Of a DNA stretch of 64,000 bases, positions 32,301-41,008 are shown piece by piece (position 1 is the first letter of the stretch; each line of letters starts with the position of its first letter). Under the pieces are notes generated by a model. It saw nothing but the letters and a program-made list of their open reading frames with translations, was not told the DNA's origin and did not search any database. Origin of the DNA: Ceratodon purpureus (taxonomy: Eukaryota > Streptophyta > Bryopsida > Pseudoditrichales > Ditrichaceae). The stretch covers positions 46,429,611 through 46,493,610 of the forward strand of contig CM026426.1 in assembly GCA_014871385.1 (NCBI GenBank), written 5' to 3'. The position numbers were made by a program, and so were the translations under genes.

Positions 32301-33524
32301 TAGGGCTGACCATGGTAGGTCAGTGGTCCTTGACCCGGATGTCCCTGTTTTGATTACCCCGGCTGCGAACTGTTCTCTAATCCATTCGGAGGTCAATGGA
32401 ACGCTTGATTCCCCTAAGGCCCTGTCATCGTCCTTCCTGACTTCCGATGGTCGGTTCGGTTTTTCGATCCCATCCGGCTTCTGTTCCGGTACCGGGTTGT
32501 CGAAACCCAGATCTTCTTCTGATACCTCCCGAAACTCTTGAACATGATAGGACTGCAGGGAATCCGAGTTTTCCGACCCTGTCCAGTCGGAAGTGTAACC
32601 ATCCGTTTCACTTGTTTCCTCCAGGTGGAGCTCCGGTTTCCATGATAGCAAAACAGCCGGGTCTCCGAAAGTAAAAGCCTTCTTTGCCCAATTTACCTTG
32701 ACTCCGGCTAGATATAGCCATGGCCGCCCTAGTAACAGTGGAAACAGATTTCCTTCCTCCACCCGGATAACCAAATAATTGAGCGGGTAAGTGAGTCCGG
32801 AAATCTTTGTAGGTACTGCCGATAGTTTTCCTACTGGTACTACTCGAGACTGGTCTGCCATCCGTAGGGTCTGATTGGTAGGCTCAAAGACAGTGTACCC
32901 TAAATCGTTGGCCGTACTCTCCAGTAGTAGATTTACTCCGGATCCTCCATCTACCGGTACCTTTGGGATAATACATCCGTCGATCTCCACAGCTATTTCC
33001 GGCGCCCCGAAATCCTCCATCTCGGCAAAATTGACTGCGACGGAAGGCAGCTTAATCTTTCGTTTCCGAGTCCGGATTAAGCCTGACTTAACCTGCTTCT
33101 GATAATTAGGATTATCATGTAACAGTTGTCCGATGGTGACATTGGCTGGCTGGGCTTGAATATCTTGGAGGATGTCGTACCTGTCGGCTTTTGCCCGGAC
33201 TTCCAGTTGGATAATTTCCGGAATCTCACTAAATGTCACCTTCCGGCTTTCCTGTACTTGAGGTAACCCAGCAATTACTTCCGGTCCAATGTCCGGCATA
33301 GTTGGTAGGGTCTTGACCCCTTTTTCAACCGGGACTGTCTCCGGGGGCACTTCTTTCTCTGATTCCCCGGATGTCTCTGAAGATTCCGGTCGGCTACTCT
33401 CTTTCCTCTGTGACCTGGTCCGAACACCGGACTTCCTCTTCTTCTTTTCTGAGTCCTGTTTCCGGGTGGAACTACGCGAACTGACCTGATGGATACCCAC
33501 GCCGGTCTCTCCTCGTGGTTCCAC
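29304..33524 (-). CDS. pol: Pol polyprotein (protease, RT, RNase H, integrase), 1406 codons
   Basis: The frame begins at a GTG just after an in-frame TGA (33534-33536), so its true start is by continuation from gag. Domains: aspartic protease with D192 in VDGGSGVNLL; reverse transcriptase with D588 in FSFLDGFSG and an active-site box FIDN at 650-653, where the usual second Asp is Asn; RNase H with D798 (TLDASG), the Glu in TTEREALAVI and the Asp in FHTDHDSL; integrase with an HHCC zinc-binding region at about 1055-1095 and the triad D1105, D1166, E1202, whose D-x35-E spacing is exact. The 29304 stop lies inside the 3' LTR. With Asn at 653, reverse transcription by this protein should be severely impaired. 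The residue could also be a sequencing error. Products would act in cytoplasmic particles and, for integrase, in the nucleus. Confidence 0.95.
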   Translation of the reverse strand: MEPRGETGVGIHQVSSRSSTRKQDSEKKKRKSGVRTRSQRKESSRPESSETSGESEKEVPPETVPVEKGVKTLPTMPDIGPEVIAGLPQVQESRKVTFSEIPEIIQLEVRAKADRYDILQDIQAQPANVTIGQLLHDNPNYQKQVKSGLIRTRKRKIKLPSVAVNFAEMEDFGAPEIAVEIDGCIIPKVPVDGGSGVNLLLESTANDLGYTVFEPTNQTLRMADQSRVVPVGKLSAVPTKISGLTYPLNYLVIRVEEGNLFPLLLGRPWLYLAGVKVNWAKKAFTFGDPAVLLSWKPELHLEETSETDGYTSDWTGSENSDSLQSYHVQEFREVSEEDLGFDNPVPEQKPDGIEKPNRPSEVRKDDDRALGESSVPLTSEWIREQFAAGVIKTGTSGSRTTDLPWSALPGSVGTDATELVKNVVAPEDYEAVKTEAGRTFYLGKGLTDRERAQYVELLTEYDDVFAWLPSDLVGIPPELGEHHIDLMEGAVPVRQRQYRLNPKYSMMVKEELDKLLEAGFIYPVNNSEWVSPIVVVPKKSGPDGKVKIWVCQDFQKLNAATKKDHFPLPFIDMVLDHVAGHECFSFLDGFSGYNQVSIPKEDQLKTNFTTDWGTYAFNRMPFGLCNAPGTFQRLMMDIFQDFLKHFLEVFIDNFAVFSRWVEHLDYLRKTFQRCRETKLKLHPGKCFFGMLAGLLLGHIVSRKGIAVDVAKVIVMLALLAPTNLRELRGFLGCVGYYQRFIENYARLAMPLTELLKKEEEYLWTEIRQQDFEELKRRLVTAPILAPPNWSKPFHVTLDASGWCVGAILGQLDDEGRERPIYYASRQMNPAEKNYTTTEREALAVIYACKKFLHYLLGYKVIFHTDHDSLKYLVNKPDLSGRLARWILLLQEFNYEVIVQTGKSNLNADYLSRQRGKESKEEISSEFPDEFPEEYPVGTSIQDIPDPRNLPVVGELSPVYHILEDEREDQDLQRIKNYLQTQRYPEGLSREEKSVFQHRVAPYFLVGELLFKLGADEKLRRCLEPIYCRKVIRALHDGPAGGHYASVITVQKIREAGYWWPHLHRDVHQFIKECDPCQRIGAPAVRHHWPLTPIVPLAPFEKWGVDFIGPIQPLGTQRHRYIILALDYATKWIEARATRKNDAETSARFIFERIMMRFGHPLEIVSDRGTHFLNEVVAGLTNQYEVKHRKTTPYNPKANGLTERANGIICKILTKVVTSHKTDWDQKLTSAVYAYNTAHKSTTGRTPYYLVYGQEVLQSIETEVETLRVLAANHGDKTDTLDHCLQVIDRMEEDRMEALERTKEVQAKRKEVYDKRITMDKGIEEGGLVLVYDSPYKNFPGKLHTRWMGPFRVDKIYSNGSLQLSDLEGYPMDTRVNESRVKLYRPDDVREDAHGSKRGNVESDFHD
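29331..29340 (-). other. Polypurine tract
   Basis: The minus strand reads AAAAAGGGGT, then AA, then the TG of the 3' LTR. This is the expected priming position for plus-strand DNA synthesis. Confidence 0.8.
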
Positions 33525-33536
33525 CGGTAACCGTCA

Positions 33537-33668
33537 ACTTGTCGGATTCTCGACCCCATCCTTGTGTGCGTAATTGAGTCCGGTACGCTCACGGGGAGGT
33601 TCTTCCACCTGTTTATAGATAGCCCTAGGTCTAACCGGTTGTTGGCATTGGGGTGACTTATGGCCGTA
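33537..33668 (-). other. 44-codon segment between gag TAG and pol TGA, same frame
   Basis: After gag's TAG (33669-33671) the frame continues for 44 codons to a TGA (33534-33536) and then straight into pol. It starts YGHKSPQC, which completes a third C-x2-C-x4-H-x4-C zinc knuckle whose first half ends gag. A single ancestral gag-pol frame interrupted by two nonsense codons is the simplest reading; stop-codon readthrough is the alternative. Confidence 0.8.
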
Positions 33669-35099
33669 CTAACCACAGTTTTGACACGGAAGTTCCAACG
33701 GTGCGCCTTGACCTCCTCGGTGTGGACAATTGTTAGCATAATGACCGGCTTCTCCACAAATATAACAACATCCAAACTGACGTTCTACGGAGACAGGTGG
33801 ACGTGCCGGCTGGGGCGGATGCCCACCGGATGGATAACCCATTCCGGGTCGAGGTCTGATAACCGGCTGCATCATCCGTCCACGGCCATAGGCAGGGTTT
33901 ACCTGGTAAACCGGTAGCATTTCCACTTCCTCCTCTTCATAAGCAGGTTCCGCAAAGAATACTGACCCCTCTTCATCCACAAACTGCACTCTCTTGGGTG
34001 CTCCATGTGGGCATTCCCGGTTGTAATGTCCCGGCTTTCCGCAGTTGGTGCACCATACGTTGTTTCGGACGGTGGGTAGCGCCTTCCGTGCCTTCTTCTC
34101 TTCCGCCATCTGGACTTTAAGTTCTTCAATGCTGTTCACCACATCTTTGATCATCCGTTTCTCCGATGGGTATTCCTCCTTTACTCGGACTATCGTCCGT
34201 TCTTTCTCCTTCCGGTAGCCCTTGCTACCTGACGCCTTTCGGCGTGAGCGATCCTCTTCACTGCTGCTACTTCCGGTTTCCGAGCTATCTTCGGAGCTGG
34301 ATCCACTGGATTCTGAACTAGAATCCCGGTTTCTCCGGATCTTTCGAAGACGTTTAGAGGTCTTCCCTGCCTTACGGTATTGCCGTATGGACTGCTTGGA
34401 GTTCTCATAGTTCTGGGCGGCCTCCATAGCCTCCGGCAAAGTCTGTGGCCGGGTCTGCCTTACTTGGAACCCCATCCGGTCGGGTAACCCAGCGACGTAC
34501 CATTCTACCGGGATACTATTTGCGATTCCGGGACTTAATTTATGAATTAAACTTCTAACCCTCTGTCCGTACCGGCGGACTGACTCTTCCGGCTCCATCC
34601 GGATTTTACTAAGTTTTCCCAATGTGCGGGCTTCTCCTCCTACCTCCCGGAATGCCCTCCGGAAGGCATCAGTTAGCAAACCCCAATTTCTTCGCACGTT
34701 GTCCGGTTTCTCTTGGTACCACTGGAGTGCCTCCTTCTTGAGTAGACCCTGGAATAACCGTAACTTGATTGCCTCGTCCTCTTGGTTGGCGGCAGCCGTG
34801 GCGTTGAACTCGCTTAGCCATTCGTCCACGTCCTCCCGGCCATCGCCCTTGAACTTCCGATACTTCAGTCTAGAGAACGTCCGGGCCATAGGAAGACCCG
34901 CTACCGGCCCTCCGGCCCCCGGCCCGGGTGGTACTGTCTCACCCTGGCCTCCGGATCCGGAAGTCCCGGCTATCTCTAGATCTGCGTCTTCAACAAGTTC
35001 TGCCCGAGTGGTGACAAATGGTCTGGCTTCCGGCTCCTGATCACCCTTCTTCTTTCTACTAGACCTCCGTACTCCTTCCGGCTCAGAATTCGGATTCAT
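33669..35099 (-). CDS. gag: Gag polyprotein with zinc knuckles (476 aa)
   Basis: The structural protein that would form the virus-like particle and bind the element's RNA. ATG at 35097-35099. Residues about 75-245 form the retrotransposon Gag core (a WL-x-EFN stretch, then EALQWYQEKPD and LRRAFREVGGEA-like text). About 250-300 is Arg/Lys and Ser/Glu-rich. Two CCHC zinc knuckles are complete: CTNCGKPGHYNREC at about 348 and CYICGEAGHYANNC at about 443. A third begins with C-Q-N-C at the C-terminus and is cut by TAG. Pol follows in the same frame, so no frameshift is needed for Gag-Pol fusion. Usual plant Gag length and content; identity is certain, functionality of the C-terminus is not. Confidence 0.93.
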   Translation of the reverse strand: MNPNSEPEGVRRSSRKKKGDQEPEARPFVTTRAELVEDADLEIAGTSGSGGQGETVPPGPGAGGPVAGLPMARTFSRLKYRKFKGDGREDVDEWLSEFNATAAANQEDEAIKLRLFQGLLKKEALQWYQEKPDNVRRNWGLLTDAFRRAFREVGGEARTLGKLSKIRMEPEESVRRYGQRVRSLIHKLSPGIANSIPVEWYVAGLPDRMGFQVRQTRPQTLPEAMEAAQNYENSKQSIRQYRKAGKTSKRLRKIRRNRDSSSESSGSSSEDSSETGSSSSEEDRSRRKASGSKGYRKEKERTIVRVKEEYPSEKRMIKDVVNSIEELKVQMAEEKKARKALPTVRNNVWCTNCGKPGHYNRECPHGAPKRVQFVDEEGSVFFAEPAYEEEEVEMLPVYQVNPAYGRGRMMQPVIRPRPGMGYPSGGHPPQPARPPVSVERQFGCCYICGEAGHYANNCPHRGGQGAPLELPCQNCG

Positions 35100-35164
35100 G
35101 CGTTTTCTACAACCTGACTTGGATTAGTGACAACCGTAGAAATCCGGAGGAAAAAAATCATATA

Positions 35165-35184
35165 GATCCCCGGCAGCGGCGCCA
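35165..35184 (-). other. Primer-binding site for tRNA-Asp
   Basis: The minus strand TGGCGCCGCTGCCGGGGATC starts 9 nt inside the 5' LTR end. Its complement matches the 3' end of plant tRNA-Asp (GTC) with one mismatch, from memory of that tRNA. This is a common primer in plant Ty3/gypsy elements. Confidence 0.85.
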
Positions 35185-36251
35185 AAAATCACATGTAGCA
35201 CGACGTGGTATCCGTATTCCTCCGGAAGGCACTTAATTCACACTAAATACCCTCCAAAGTGAACCACTCCGTGTTCGTTCCCACGAAGACCTATAGTTTT
35301 CTTCCTTTTAGATCCTAACGGAAATCACCACCAGTGTCCGACCGTATTCCGTCTTACAACCGGTTGGCCGAACCCGGTAGTTTTTGCCTCGTTCCTATTT
35401 TCCGGCTTTTTAGACTAGTGGCCGGTTCCCACTGATCCGTCTATCCTTTCAAGTGGCTGGATTTTCCACCGTCCCGTGACTTAAAGTGGCTGGACTCCCC
35501 ACTGTTCCTATTTACCACTCAAGAAGTGGTGTAATAATCCTTCCGTACGGCTAGGTACCGGTCCGGATAGCTACTCAGTGCCGGTTATGAATACGGAAAT
35601 CATACTACAATGACATCACCTTACGGCTGCACAGTATTCGACTATACTATCTCCCTTCCGGATTGGTTCGCAGTTGGACATTCGGCTTTTATCCCATCTA
35701 CAGGAAGCGACCGGTCCGTTTCCGGATCCCGGTGTACACACGGTTCGCCGTGTCCTTGAGACTACCAGCCCTGCTGCAGTACGTCTCCCCTTCCCTACGG
35801 ACTCCTTCCGGGACTGGAAACCGTCAACACTCGACGCTCGACACCTCCCCAGTCTCTCCGGGCGCTCTCCGGATTATTCCACTGTTCAACACTCCTCCGG
35901 AACACTACTGAAGACAATAATACCAGCAAACCATTCGGCAACGGACCCGTCAACAGCCGGTTGACACAACAAATCCAAAAGTATATTCTCAACTGCAATC
36001 AACAAAACGGCGTACAAAAACAAGGCCCCGGCCTTGGAAAAACGTCCAGCTTAAATACTAAACCTATCGATTCCTAAAGCGACCAAGTGGCCCATCGAGA
36101 TCCAGAAATTCCGGATCTTGGATCCGGGAATCCCGGACCGGTGGCCGCCTTCTATTCCTAGTTACTGCCGCTATCTATCCGGATCGGTAGCCGGGTGCAC
36201 TGGAGCCCCATCGTTAGTCGCTGCCATTTTATCCGGTCCTTATCCTAACTT

Positions 36252-38117
36252 CTACTCCTTGTGCTTATCGAACCGGGGACTGTGCCGGGTTCCATCCATC
36301 CGTTCCTTCTTCTGTACCCTCTTCAGCTTCTTCAACGAGGGGCCTTCTTCCGGAGCATCAGAGGCCGACGGTTCGCTAGACTTCCGGGATCGTTCTGCTT
36401 GAACCGCCGGGGATGGAGATTGTGCCGCCACCGGAACCGCGCTGAGATCCACCTGGAGCTTTTCCGGAGATCCCTGTACCGGCATAAAGCCTTCCGGTGG
36501 TGGTCCTTGGTCCGGTTCCAAAGGGATGTTTCCGGGGTTAACAGTCTCGATTCCAGCCAAATTGGGCAGAGTGTGCAGACTGCTCAAGGTATCCGGGATA
36601 GGCTCCTCCAGCGGATGTCCTACCTCTTGTTGGGCTGACCGGATGGTCGACCGTATCGGAGAGGCTGGAGGTGGCACCGGCGCCGGTTCCCTGGGTGGGG
36701 ACGGTGGTCTGGGCCCCTCCCGATCTGCCGGTGGCTTTGATGACGGACCGACCTTTGCGGAACTGATGATCTCCACCATGTTCTTCATCTGCACCCAAAT
36801 GTCCCTCATCACCTGCGTCCGGTCGTGCATGAACTTTATAATCTTTTTGACAGTCGGATCCGGCTGACGGGTCAAGAAGGCTTGGTAAACGGCGCACTGA
36901 TTGGCCACATCCACCGGAAGGGCTAAAGTGGCCTTGATCTCGACGACCGACCGGATGGCCTCGGCTGCCCGGTCACGGGCGTCACTGTAATCCTTCTGGG
37001 CATCACGCACTTCCTCCTCGAGCTTCAAAATCCTCTCCCGGTACTTCTGTAGCCGGTCCATGTGCTTGTTCTGGAGACCGGCCAAGTCCCGGTTCTTGCG
37101 AAGAATATTCAGGCATTCCTCCAACCGGTCCGAACCCGTAAGGGCAATTACCTCCGTAGCCAACCGGCCCTCCGTCTGCCTAGTCGACTGTAGGAACCGA
37201 GCATACGTCGTCATCTGCTCCGAAAGGTTAACTAAGTCCTGGCACGGGTCCCCGGTGTGCTCCGGTGGTCCGGTGGGCTGTTGGACTTCCGTGTTCAAGG
37301 TTCGCTTGGCCGGGGTGGGAGTCCGAGGTGATCCGGATGGCTGTCCCTTCTCCGGGCTGGGACGGGGTCTCTTAGCCGGCGTGGGGGAGACCTCGATAAC
37401 ATCATCATCATCGTCCTGATCGGACACCTCTTCCGGTTCGGCGTACTGCTGTATGCTTTTGATTTCATCGTACTCCCGGATCTCCTTAGGACTCAACAGC
37501 CCCTTGTGACGGTAGAGATGAATGAGGAAAGACGGAAGGCAGGTGGCCTGCTTCTTGGTCTTCCGGAGATTGGCTACCTGCCGGTCGACTATCGTCTTCA
37601 TCATGACGCCCCAGTCTACCGTAAATTCACCGATCATGGCCCCAATGAAAACGGACGCCCACTTGATGGTTATCCGTTTGGGCTTTTCCGGATGGAAAAT
37701 AGGGTTCATAAACCCTACGACTCTCCGGGCCTCCGGATTCGTGATGTCCTCCAGCTCCCATCCTTCTCTCGGGTCTCCGGACCCCTTGATATACCCCCAT
37801 ACAAAGTCCCGGGTCTCCGGTGTCGAGATCTCTCCAGAGTTCTTGAAACCATACGTCTCCCTCCAGAGTTGTGCCGTCCACTTATCCGGCTCTCCCCGGA
37901 TGGTTCCTCGATTCTCGGGATTCTTGACGAGGATCTCCTGGGCCGGAAGGGCATGTTTCCAACCCCATGCCTTGTCCAGTAGGACCTCACAGCCCATGGT
38001 TTCTAAGGCGGTCCGGAGGAGCTCCTGCTCCCCCTCGTCTGCCGGCATCAACGGCATGACCCGTTGTACCCTAACCAACTGTCCTTCCTCCGCCGGTTCC
38101 TTCCCCTTTCTACCCAT
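36252..38117 (-). CDS. LTR-encoded ORF, copy in 5' LTR (621 aa)
   Basis: The same 621-residue protein as at 26875-28740, with no differences that I can see. In the 5' LTR it would be the first ORF on the full-length transcript, ahead of gag by about 1.1 kb. Its preservation in both LTRs is expected from copying during reverse transcription, which regenerates both LTRs from one template. It is also intact while gag-pol carries nonsense changes, which hints that the ORF is either still under selection or simply lucky. Confidence 0.85.
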   Translation of the reverse strand: MGRKGKEPAEEGQLVRVQRVMPLMPADEGEQELLRTALETMGCEVLLDKAWGWKHALPAQEILVKNPENRGTIRGEPDKWTAQLWRETYGFKNSGEISTPETRDFVWGYIKGSGDPREGWELEDITNPEARRVVGFMNPIFHPEKPKRITIKWASVFIGAMIGEFTVDWGVMMKTIVDRQVANLRKTKKQATCLPSFLIHLYRHKGLLSPKEIREYDEIKSIQQYAEPEEVSDQDDDDDVIEVSPTPAKRPRPSPEKGQPSGSPRTPTPAKRTLNTEVQQPTGPPEHTGDPCQDLVNLSEQMTTYARFLQSTRQTEGRLATEVIALTGSDRLEECLNILRKNRDLAGLQNKHMDRLQKYRERILKLEEEVRDAQKDYSDARDRAAEAIRSVVEIKATLALPVDVANQCAVYQAFLTRQPDPTVKKIIKFMHDRTQVMRDIWVQMKNMVEIISSAKVGPSSKPPADREGPRPPSPPREPAPVPPPASPIRSTIRSAQQEVGHPLEEPIPDTLSSLHTLPNLAGIETVNPGNIPLEPDQGPPPEGFMPVQGSPEKLQVDLSAVPVAAQSPSPAVQAERSRKSSEPSASDAPEEGPSLKKLKRVQKKERMDGTRHSPRFDKHKE

Positions 38118-38317
38118 TCTGCTAAGTCCTCCTCACCGTCACTCCGGTAACACCTGCACGCACGATCCTCACCACAATCCTTCACCTAACGGAAACACAT
38201 CCGTCTCACCGTCTCTCTCCTACCGTCCAACCCTAACTGCGCCCTTCGCCGTGGAACACAAGGACCCAGCGTGCCACAAAATGACAAAAAGAAAGGAGGA
38301 GCACGGCTGTTCTTCCT

Positions 38318-38327
38318 CCTTTTATAC
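38318..38327 (-). promoter_or_regulatory. TATA-like box in 5' LTR
   Basis: Minus-strand GTATAAAAGG, the likely core promoter for the element's RNA, about 380 bp from the LTR start and 201 bp before the LTR ORF. Confidence 0.6.
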
Positions 38328-38705
38328 CTGCCCTCACGCCCACCCGTTCGTAGCTCATTATGACGGACGGTCGTAGCCTTTCATCATTGGACGGTCGCGA
38401 CCGGCGGCGTTTTAATGGTTGCAGCCATTCTCCCCTCGTGCGTTGTACCTTTTGGTGGTTATCCTTAAGTCTGCAGTGTCAGGGTTCTGTCATACGGACG
38501 GTGCTCCCACTCCTCCCCCGCAGACGACCGGATCGCACCCGGCTGTCCTTCCGGTTCTCTTATTTATTCGGCCAACCTTCTTAACCGGTTGTTTCACTTA
38601 TCGACTTAGTACTCCCGTATTTCTAACATAAAATTTTTAAATGTTTATCATTTTCCTATCGGAATTAGTATTCCGGTGTGTCAATCGTGGAAATCACTTT
38701 CCACA

Positions 38706-38710
38706 GCCAC
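38706..38710. repeat. Target-site duplication, right copy (GCCAC)
   Basis: Exact partner of 25812-25816 across the LTR element. Joining the flanks over one copy restores the reading frame of gene D. Confidence 0.95.
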
Positions 38711-41008
38711 GTATGTTTTCTTCTCTTTGCCTCAGAGGTGGCACCTGCCACTGTTCCCACCACAGGTTTTGTCCTCTCTTGGTTACAGTAGATGCAAGAA
38801 TGTTTGGCGTTGGCACCATGCTTCAATCCATACAAGCATTTGATTGTCTTCATATCTGCAGATAAGTGCCACTCGACTTTGAAGTTGCCAACACCTTCAA
38901 CAGAAAGCAGCTGGCCCCCTTCTTGAGCTTTGATCAATGCTGGGAACGCAGTAAGTTCAAACACCCATTTGAGGACCTCATGTGATTCTTTGGCAACCTC
39001 AAAGCAAGCAACAGGCCATATTTCTGTTTCTGACTGAACAGAAAAATACCTATCGTCGCTTTTTTCAATGCTGGTGTCTAAGGCACGATTCATAATTGTC
39101 AAACTAACCCTTTCATACTTCCTTCCATGCATAATCTCAGCTTCGTCCATCTTCAACACAAAGACCAAAGGCGTGTTTCCAACTTCTGCACATCCCAAGT
39201 TCCCAACAGCTACCACATTTGAGCACGTTGCAATCATGACAAAGCGTAGAATTGCTAATCAATAAGAAACCCGTTGGGAACACATAGCTAACTGTCCATA
39301 CTTGTCTACGGTTGCTTCTGAACGAAGTAGTTACCTTCGGTGGTAAAACCGTACAGCTTCACCATACTCCGTTGCACAGCTTCGATGTCAACAAACAAAG
39401 AATTTTTTGATGTCAAGACAACTCTTTCAATCTCTGATTTCTTCTTCTTTCCTTTGGTCGTTGGAACTTTTGTTACCAGCTCCAGTGTATTATCTATGGA
39501 GTAATAGTCACCAACAAGATCTTTCAACTTTGAATTTAATTCTGTTCGCAACAAACTGACCTGTTGAATGCATTGCCCAGAGTTCAATTTTAAAAGTTAC
39601 ACAACAATCACATGCATGCATGTTATTTGATTAGAACCAATAAAATGGCAAACCAGATGATTTTTTCTCACAAATTCTAGTTCCCAACAGTGTTCTCAAC
39701 AGTAAGACTAGTATCAAGGTTAACTAGTACTCTGCTTCAAAATCAGTGTTCCCAACAAGTATTACCACATACCTTGTGAGGATTTGGCAAAAATGTTGCC
39801 TTTAAGCGTTTGTCAACAAGCTGCACTCTCCCTTTAATTGTCTTATAGATCTCACCGTATCCTTTTTGAGAGACTCCAGTCATATCACATGCTGCCAGAA
39901 CCGCTTTTGTTCCCAGCTCCTTCCCAATTCTCTCAAGGTAATAGTTGATCATCCTGGTTGCAGCAAAACTATTTTGTGGATTTGACACCAATGCCATTGT
40001 CTCTCCTTGTGACATTATTTGAGCAAGAGCATGGCCTGTCCCCTCTTGTATGTCCCTGTCGCCACACAACCGCTTCCTACCTTTTGATGTCTTCTTTCCA
40101 TCATGTATGGATTGAACTACCCTGGCTTGCAACAAGCTTCTAATTTTGGCGATACGAGCTCTTGCAGCTCCACCAGTCTTGGCTAATTCAGATAAACCCT
40201 TGGATGCTCTCAATTGTGCTCCTAGTGGAGTACTAATCATTCGTTCAATTTTCTTCCTCAACTTCGACAAAGCCCTCCTCGCTTCTGTCAGTTCATGTTG
40301 CCCGTCCGCAAGTTGTTGTTGGTGCGCTTCACATACTTGTCGCAAACCATGGGTTGCTTGCAACATTGCCAACGATATTTCTTCTGCATGTTGATCAGCC
40401 GCTTCTTGTCCCTGCTGTCGGAGGTGTAGTAAGTTGTTCCTATAATTGTACTCGTTACGCTCCAACTGATCTTCCAGTGCTACACATCGAGACCTCAAAG
40501 ATTCAGATTCGCTCTTCAACATATTAATCTCCTCTGTACTACCGGCAAGAAGGTCAGCTGAACGCATTGCCCATCTGCTATTTGCAGCATCAAGTTCGGA
40601 CTTCAGATTGGCAACGGAATTTTGCAAGCCAACCTTTTCACGGATACAATCAGTCCTTGCCTTTTCTAGCTCTTGTTCCAACCCCACTATTGCATCGTTG
40701 GTGCTAACGAGGCGTTTTGTATATCCTAACAGGCCAGATTCGCCATGACAAAGGAATTCCAAACAACTCTTCAACGTCCCAAACTGCGGTGGCTTCCTAG
40801 TGAGTGGATCTGTTGGGTACAAATTTCCATCCAACCACAGATCCATGTTGGTGGCACCAGATGCTCTCAAGACTGGAAATTCTAATCTGGAGACTTGTTG
40901 ATCAAGTCGAACCCCTTTCTTGACAATAGGTGCGAACTTGCTATCAAGAGCTACAGATGTCGTGTATCCACTACCCCTTCCCCTGTTGGCAACATCCTGA
41001 AGCGCCAT
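38706..41008 (-). pseudogene. Gene D, 5' part: four-exon transposase-like gene disrupted in exon 3
   Basis: The ATG is at 41006-41008. Exon 1 41008-39773 (donor AAG|GTATGT), exon 2 39560-39335 (after CAACAG; donor GAAG|GTAACT), exon 3 from 39254 (after GATTAG) to 38706, then across the LTR element to 25811-25216, then exon 4 25096-24623. All phases agree and no stop intervenes, giving 1026 residues if the insertion is removed. Residues about 100-270 are coiled coil. Exon 3 has a possible zinc site (GLKHGANAKHSCIYC). The overall pattern, a WHLSADMK motif then H/C cluster then IPLERVH, recalls uncharacterised transposon-like proteins of algae and invertebrates; this is a memory-based impression. 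Because the rest of the frame is intact, disruption is recent and an intact allele or copy probably exists elsewhere. Not expressible as a full protein from this allele. Confidence 0.7.

Larger units (their letters stand above)
25817..38705 (-). mobile_element. 12.9-kb Ty3/gypsy LTR retrotransposon, very recent insertion
   Basis: A complete element on the minus strand: 5' LTR 38705-35194, primer-binding site 35184-35165, gag 35099-33669, pol 33524-29304, polypurine tract about 29340-29331, 3' LTR 29328-25817, with GCCAC target duplications. Pol order is protease, RT, RNase H, integrase, as in Ty3/gypsy (Metaviridae). The pol text and the tRNA-Asp primer resemble the plant Athila/Tat group, which I infer only loosely. 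The two 3,512-bp LTRs differ by eye at just two positions (29201/38578 and 29282/38659), so insertion was recent. This copy nevertheless has two in-frame stops between gag and pol and a changed RT active site, so it probably moved using proteins from an intact relative. It splits exon 3 of gene D. Its most unusual trait is an intact 621-codon ORF inside each LTR. Confidence 0.95.
35194..38705 (-). repeat. 5' LTR, 3,512 bp
   Basis: Same length as the 3' LTR and offset from it by 9,377 bp. If transcription starts shortly after the TATA-like box at 38318-38327, the promoter region is only about 400 bp and most of the LTR, including its ORF, would be transcribed at the 5' end of the element RNA. 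Confidence 0.95.

Noticed and set aside
29304..33524. Endogenous plant pararetrovirus
   Set aside because: Integrase with a D-D-35-E triad, LTRs, tRNA-Asp primer site and a 5-bp target duplication identify a Ty3/gypsy retrotransposon; no movement protein is present.
33275..33775. Extra ORF bridging gag and pol in another frame
   Set aside because: Gag and pol share one frame through this segment, and the third zinc knuckle continues in that frame, so the alternative frame is a shadow.
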